Assembly (NCBI RefSeq): GCF_002575655.3 | Contig: NC_053039.3 | Coordinates: 242,026,622 to 242,090,621 of the forward strand | Origin: Aegilops tauschii subsp. strangulata | Lineage: Eukaryota > Streptophyta > Magnoliopsida > Poales > Poaceae | DNA length: 64,000 nucleotides | Direction: 5' to 3' | Shown: positions 58,711-64,000 of the stretch, in pieces | Numbering within the stretch: position 1 is the stretch's first letter | Layout: each line of letters opens with the position of its first letter | Program-made: the position numbers and the translations under genes | The notes under the pieces: generated by a model | What the model was told of the DNA's origin: nothing | The model's database searches: none | What the model saw: the letters and a program-made list of their open reading frames with translations, nothing else

Positions 58711-59699
58711 ATTTTGTCGCTCAATTTTATTGTGAACATGTAACAACTTCATATCCTAGTTCATCATTCTTTCAGCCGAACAAGCCGTTATTCCTTTCCT
58801 CTTATTCTTTTCGGAACTTTATATTCTTTATATAATTAAGTCTCCTGTCACTGAGACATGTTATATCTCATCTTTTGTTTGATATGTAAGCCAAACATGA
58901 ATCTCGGCAAGACTTATTTTGCGAAAGCACTTTAATTTTTAGGAGGATTAATTTCTTTGCTTGCCCTCTTGTGAGTTGAAACCTTCAATGAACTAGCATA
59001 TGTAGTTATTTCATCTTATCTAAAAAAATTGACAACTGTAGTGTGGGGGGCTTATAATCATTTTGAAAGTAATCATGGGCTACTATTTAGATCACAAAAG
59101 TCATCGAGTATGTTCTCAATTTAGCAATAATGGTCTCACACATCAAGATATGTGTATGCTCGTTGGAAAGGATCATGCCTTATTCAAGAGAAAAATGATA
59201 GTTCAACCTTATTGAAAATAAATCCTAATCTTGACTTGCGGAAAGGAAATGCATAAAAGTAAAGATACAAAGTTCACATGAATCTCCCCTAAGCTTACAA
59301 TCAAGCCGGGCAAATCTAGGCACTAAGTGTTATATGCTCACTCTTGGGAATCTTGGAAGGCAACACATATGCTTTTGATTTTCTTATTCATCCCCTCGAT
59401 CATGCCTTGTTGATCATCTACAACCTGGGTCAAAAAAATCAAGTTGTGGAGTGCTGTTGTTAAGAGCTTAAATCATAAGCCCGACCTTATGAAGAAGACC
59501 ATCTAACCTTGCTTCCAAGTCTTTACTCATCAACTAGTAAGAATCAATTCCTTATCTGATCACATTAATACAAGCCTTAGAAACTTTCCCCAATTCCCTG
59601 ATCTTTTCCTTCATCTCCTCTGGGATCGGCGGCTCCTTTTCCCACTCAGCTTGAGGAGGCCCCAGGGGAAATAATGGAATATATCCATGGATATTGAAT
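58711..59699 (-). other. Spacer of element D
   Basis: AT-rich non-coding DNA between the solo LTR and the post-pol ORF. Degenerate, stop-filled continuation of the ORF may extend into 59400-59699. Confidence 0.45.
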
Positions 59700-59932
59700 T
59701 GATAGGGATTAGGAGAATACTCATCTAGACTTGTATCATCATCTCCTTCTTTTTCTTATTCTTCCTCTTCGATCTCCACCACCTCGACCTTCTCGTCAAG
59801 GTCCTTCTTCTCTGGACGCGACTCCTCCTTGAGGCTTAGCTTACTCAAGCTTTCCCATCCCGAGGGCACAACATCATCCAAGTCGGGGAAGGGGATGATG
59901 CGAGCACACGTGGATGAGCCCTTGTTGCTCAT
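59700..59932 (-). pseudogene. Post-pol ORF of element D
   Basis: It starts at 59932 (MSNKGSSTCARIIPFPDLDD) and is acidic (EKVEVVEIEEEE). A stop lies near 59757, after which coding-like sequence continues in frame (SLDEYSPNPYQFNIHGY). It occupies the same place, between integrase and 3' LTR, as the ORF at 44533-45051 of element A, but the sequences are not obviously alike. Confidence 0.5.
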
Positions 59933-60639
59933 GGTGGCAGCCGAATTCGTGATCTGTAACTAAAGATTTTTGGTGGAGAAGGGAAGCAAAAGAGATGTGA
60001 GATTAAATGGTTTACGGCTCAATGGTGTGGCCCTTCCCTCCTTATAAAGTCTATGCTTACAGGTAATCACGAGATCAAGGATAAAAAGTTAGTTAGAAAG
60101 AAATCATAACAAAATCGGGAAGGAATCTTGAAAACATACCAAAACACGGCCTTCCATACGAGAGCTTGTGCATGTATGGTCGTTCATTTGGCCTACTGTC
60201 GAGACCCTCTCTTTTTTTCCTATGGCGACGATAAGGTCATGCGAGCGGCCATATGGGCGCGCGCACTCATTTGATACACCGGCGTTTGTTCTATAATTTC
60301 CTCCTCTGCTGAGGGCAACTCAGACGACCGCTCAAACGGGCGCTAGCGTCTGCATGAAACACCATCTTGTTTCTGGAAGTTTTGCCTCTCTTGTGTGCCA
60401 TCCATGCGACCACCTGAGCGGGCGCCTACAGTCGTTTGAAACACCATCTTCTGTGCTGTTGGTTGCAGCAACAACTTTTCCCTTAGAGATTTTTCTCCTC
60501 CTGAAAGCTAGTGACAAAGCCTCCAACTAACAATGAAAATTCCAACTTTTTAGACTTAGGTTTTAACAGGAATAAGGAAAATGAAACCCAAAATTCTAAA
60601 ATTTTATTCACATCCATTTTGCTGGGTATTATTTCATAC
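59933..60639 (-). other. Spacer between integrase end and post-pol ORF of element D
   Basis: About 700 bp with no supported gene. Two degenerate copies of a GCGACCNNNTGAGCGGGCGC-like stretch are seen near 60320 and 60410. Confidence 0.4.
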
Positions 60640-62346
60640 CTTTTTCCTTCCAAAGAGCTTCGGCTTGCTCGAGGGTGAGAAAACTTACCTCTTCCACTTC
60701 TCGGTCTTCCTTTTGTTCATCTGCGAGGTAAAGCTTCAAGTGTTTCCCGTTCACAATCCAAGGTCCGTCTTTCCCTCCTTTTAGCCTAACAGCACCGGAG
60801 TTATTTACCTCTTCTATCTCATAGGGTCCTTATCAACGGGAGATGAGCTTCCCTAGAAACAACTTTAGACGAGAATTAAATAGGAGGACCTTGTCCCCAG
60901 CAGTGAAAGTTCATTTTAGTATCTTACGATCGTGCCACATTTTAACCTTCTCCTTGAACAATCTGGCACTCTCGTTAGCACTATTAGGAAGCTCTCCTAA
61001 AGCATGTATATCTAGCAATCTTTTCTCTCCAGCCTCCTTAAGATTAAAATTAATACTCTTAATAGCCCCAAAAGCCTTATGCTCTAGCTCTAAAGGAAAA
61101 TGACAAGCCTTACCATACACCATCTTGTATGGCGACATCCCCACGAGATTCTTGTAGGCGGTGTGGTATGCCCAAAGTGTTTCATTTAATTTACCTACCC
61201 AGTCTTTTCTGGATTTCTGCACCATCTTCTGCAATATAGTTTTTATCTCCCGGTTGGAGAGTTCCACTTGATCACAGGTTTGTGGATGATATGGGGGAAC
61301 CTACCTGGTGGTTACCCCATATTTATGAAGTATCCTTCAGAAAATTCCCTTTATAAAATGAGATCCACCAACAGTGATAAGAATTTTAGGAAATCCAAAC
61401 CTGGGCAAGATGATATCCTTTATCATCTTCAACGAAGTAGCCGCATATGTGTGTTTAGTCGGTAAGGCTTCAACCCACTTGGTAACGTAATCTACAGTAA
61501 TTCGCAAAAATAATAATCTACAACCACAAGAATATGGGTGTAGCCATCAGAAACATGAAAAGATCCCAAATAGTCCAATCCCCAAACATTGAAGGGTTCA
61601 CAAACTAGACTATAATTCCTGGGCATTTCTTGCTTTCTTCCTATGTTACCTATGCGTTGACAAGCATCACAATTTTTTACAAACCTGTGGGCGTCTCTAA
61701 AATGAGTGGGCCAATAGAATCCATATTGAAGCACCTTGGCAGTGGTCCTGTCACCAGCATGATGTCCCGCATAAGGGCTGCTATGGCAGCTTTCAAGTAT
61801 AGCATTCATTTTATGCTCTAGAACACAATGCCTTAACATATCATCTGGTCCATGCAAATAAAGAAAAGGATCATCCTAGAAATAACACTTCAGCTCGCCG
61901 AAGAACTTTTTCCTCTAATGATAACTCATATTAGGGTGCATGTACTTTTCTACAAGAAAGTTTGCGTGATCTAGAAACCAAGGTTCTATTTTTTAAATCA
62001 TAGCCAAACTCTCGCTTGGAAAGGATTCATTTATAGGGACCGGATCATATGGTATCCTCTCCATGCGCGGCAGATGACCCGCCACTGGATTATCCTCTCC
62101 CTTTTGGTCTAGTATCTGCAAGTCAAATTCTTGAAGTAACAATATCCATCTAATCAATCGGGGCTTAGCGTCCTTCTTTGCAACAAGGTATTGTAAGGCA
62201 CGATGATCCGAATGAACTATCACTTTCGAATTAATAATGTAAGGACGGAATTTTATCACAGGCAAAGAAAATAGCAAGAAATTATTTTTCAGTAGTAGCT
62301 AGATTATTTTCTCCTCATCCAAACTCCGGCTAGCGTAAAAGACAAC
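60640..62346 (-). pseudogene. RNase H and integrase of element D
   Basis: From 62277 the minus strand encodes RNase H sequence ([20 protein letters not shown]). After stops, an integrase zinc-binding part follows ([20 protein letters not shown] ... NCDACQR, 61857-61640), then the core start (WGLDYLGSFHVSDGYTHILV) and, after a frame break, ELSNREIKTILQKM and AYKNLVGMSPYKMVYGKACH. The C-terminal part ends with GPWIVNGKHLKLYLADE near 60740. Several stops and frameshifts are present. Its right end is the CACTA insertion. Confidence 0.8.
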
Positions 62347-62509
62347 CACTACTGCAGGATGCTGCTAACGCGACACTACGATCTGAGACCCTTTGATGAA
62401 ACTATGTGCGATGCATTAATCGCAAACGGTGATGTAAAAAAACTGTCAAAAAAGATGCAAAACATTTGCGATGGCGGAGCCATCAAACATGGTTCCGGTT
62501 CTAGTTGCG

Positions 62510-62915
62510 TATGCGATGCAGGGCACACAGTTGATCCATTCGAACTGTTTGCGATGAGGCAGAACAACAGAAATGGGCAGCCATATCAATGTGTGTTCGA
62601 TATACTGCATACAGTTCGCTCCGATGAACTGTTTGCTATTAGGGAGTGCAACAGAAACGGTTAGCCAGATCAAGGTGTGTGTGATATACGGCATACGGTT
62701 CACTCAGATGAACTGTTTTCGATTAGGGAACACAACAAAAATGGTTCAACTTAACAAGATGTGTGTGATATGCGGCATACAGTTCACATGGATGAACTAT
62801 TTGCGATGAGCCAAAAGAATACAAACGAGTCGTGTAAACAAGATGTGTGTGATACGCGGCAAACAGCCAACTCGGATGAACTGTTGCGATGAGAAATTAC
62901 AACGCAGACGGTTAA
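62510..62915 (+). repeat. Subterminal repeats of the CACTA element
   Basis: About five units spaced roughly 85 bp apart, each with a GATGAACTGTTTGCGATNAG-like core and a GTGTGTGATATGCGGCATAC-like segment. Subterminal repeats are transposase-binding sites in characterised CACTA elements. Confidence 0.8.
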
Positions 62916-63265
62916 TACAGTTAGTTCAGGTGCGATTTTGTGTGTACAATTTTTTTTGAAAAATGCAAACTAGTTGCTTGCGGTGGCTAGGAGTATCGCA
63001 CACGATGCATCTGCGAGTACTCGTGTGCGATGATTAGTAAGTTACACATACGTTTCCTTATGTTAACACGTGTGTGAATTTGCAATATGGACAGTTAATA
63101 TGCAAATGCCTTCTGGACATCGGGCACATGCTTAAACTCAATGAACTGTGTATGATACTAATACTTTCCATGAAAATTTAAGAACTTGGCTAACAACATT
63201 TGAGTAACATATATATAGTGGTTACACTATTCGATAAAATGAGGATCTTCGTAACACAGTTTTGA

Positions 63266-63405
63266 CAACCATATGGTCCATATCTACATACTTAACATAG
63301 TAACAACTATCACATTTTAAGAGGCAGAGGGCCAACAACCATATGGTCCATATCTACATACTTAACTTAGTAATAGCTAGCATATTTTAAGAGGCTGAGG
63401 GCCAA
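63266..63405 (+). repeat. 70-bp tandem duplication in the CACTA element
   Basis: Two copies (from 63266 and from 63336) start CAACCATATGGTCCATATCT and end GAGGGC, with about 90% identity. Confidence 0.9.
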
Positions 63406-63414
63406 CAACCACAA

Positions 63415-63957
63415 CTATCCGCTGGAAGCAGCTTGATCACGGTGACTCGGCATCTCGTCAATGAAAAGGAAGAGCCCTCTTGTGCCTTGGTAGAGTAGGA
63501 GTAGAACAGTGTCTCCAATTTTCCAATATGGATGCATTGCCACGACAAGCGAGAACTTGTTAATTTGAATGGTTCCATTTCTGCAGGAAATGCAGTACCT
63601 TGCAATCACTTTGGCGTTATTAGCAGGCACAAGTGTAATTCGACCACACCGGGAAATCGATCCAGGAACTGCTACAGCGGGCAATTTCTGTTGAAATGTA
63701 GAATAAAAACCAATTGTAACATATCGTTGAAGATATATATAGTTTATGAGCATCAACATTAAAATAAGACTTTTTACTAGCGTTTTGTGCACACAATTGG
63801 TCTTGATCAATGTGTGCACCATAGGTATAATTAATCCCATCCAAAATCCAGCGTTCATACGCTGTGCTATCTCTATCAGATTATCAACAAAGTTTATGAC
63901 ATGCTTCAAGTCCTTCCAGTGAAATCTGGTACGCTTAATAACATACAGATCATTCAC
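63415..63957 (-). CDS. Putative captured or accessory gene in the CACTA element
   Basis: A 180-codon open stretch on the minus strand. Part 1 (63957 to about 63815) reads VIKRTRFHWKDLKHVINFVD and RMNAGFWMGLIIP. A low-complexity middle (63815-63690) is probably an intron, since LPAVAVPG follows a CAACAG acceptor-like site. Part 2 reads GRITLVPANNAKVIARYCIS, then WKIGDTVLLLLYQGTRGLFL. The order (a basic strand, a WK, then GDTVLLLL) loosely recalls the second half of plant B3 DNA-binding domains, but I would not name it on this alone. It ends at 63415. Confidence 0.4.
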   Translation of the reverse strand: MNDLYVIKRTRFHWKDLKHVINFVDNLIEIAQRMNAGFWMGLIIPMVHTLIKTNCVHKTLVKSLILMLMLINYIYLQRYVTIGFYSTFQQKLPAVAVPGSISRCGRITLVPANNAKVIARYCISCRNGTIQINKFSLVVAMHPYWKIGDTVLLLLYQGTRGLFLFIDEMPSHRDQAASSG

Positions 63958-64000
63958 TATGCATCCAACATATCCTGCTTAAAAGGTGGAAATATGTTAT

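Larger units (their letters stand above)
50102..62346 (-). mobile_element. Minus-strand Gypsy element D with three later insertions
   Basis: In element orientation (right to left): RNase H and integrase (62346 to about 60640), a post-pol ORF (59932 leftward), spacer, polypurine-like tract (near 54600), then the 3' LTR to about 50102. It is interrupted by a solo LTR (54780-58705) and a non-autonomous LTR element (50895-54008). A CACTA element enters its RNase H region at 62347. The 5' half lies beyond the CACTA element or is lost, so the outer TSD cannot be tested. Confidence 0.75.
62347..64000. mobile_element. CACTA transposon end (runs past the window)
   Basis: It starts CACTACTGCAGGATGCTGCT at 62347 inside the RNase H region of element D. 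The preceding AAC could be the 3-bp TSD, but the other end is outside the window. Subterminal repeats follow, as usual for CACTA elements. No transposase is seen in the visible part. Confidence 0.8.

Noticed and set aside
1..64000. tRNA, rRNA, CRISPR or bacterial-type operon features
   Set aside because: No cloverleaf, rRNA core or spaced direct-repeat array was found. The tRNA-Asp-like segments at 37889 and 39440 are retrotransposon primer sites, not tRNA genes.

Overview
This 64 kb window comes from a large, repeat-rich grass genome, almost certainly a Triticeae cereal (wheat, goat-grass or barley relative). The signs are LTRs of the WIS/BARE and Angela Copia types, several Triticeae-style Gypsy elements with tRNA-Asp primer sites, Stowaway and Tourist MITEs, and intron-rich host genes. 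Family names are from memory and provisional. Only two host genes are supported. Nearly everything else is transposable-element (TE) DNA, much of it nested with readable target-site duplications (TSDs).

Layout. 1-8911: retroelement debris (a broken gag-like gene, a minus-strand Gypsy 3' end, an Angela-type LTR piece, an LTR with a palindromic motif array, and further gag/pol remnants). 9305-12936 (+): a complete 12-exon gene for chloroplast CcdA, the thylakoid thiol/disulfide carrier needed for cytochrome c maturation. 13796-28009 (-): a 12-exon saccharopine-dehydrogenase-like oxidoreductase gene, convergent with CcdA. All twelve exons join in frame (389 codons). Its 10.2 kb intron 2 holds a MITE carrying a Mutator-like element with 9-bp TSDs, a Tourist MITE, foldback elements and two nested minus-strand retroposons inside a LINE 3' end. 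Both host genes were reconstructed by hand from splice sites and protein-family memory; phases and lengths close exactly.

28100-37193: a 134-bp local duplication and a set of PIF/Harbinger-like elements. One carries a two-exon GRF-type zinc-finger gene. Another sits exactly at the junction between the duplicated segment and a third element, which is itself split by a WIS/BARE solo LTR. 37194-49418: a textbook nest, in which a plus-strand Gypsy element (37924-48137, TSD ATAAC) lies inside a minus-strand, internally deleted Gypsy element (TSD TGCAG). The outer element splits an older Harbinger-associated gene fragment.

49920-64000: a Copia LTR fragment followed by a minus-strand Gypsy element whose 3' LTR, 3' flank and pol were hit by three later insertions: a 3.1 kb non-autonomous LTR element (TSD ACATG), a 3.9 kb solo LTR (TSD TCCAC), and a CACTA transposon that runs off the window end. 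The coding regions of the autonomous-type elements are broken by stops and frameshifts, so none looks mobile on its own. No tRNA, rRNA or CRISPR-like feature was seen.
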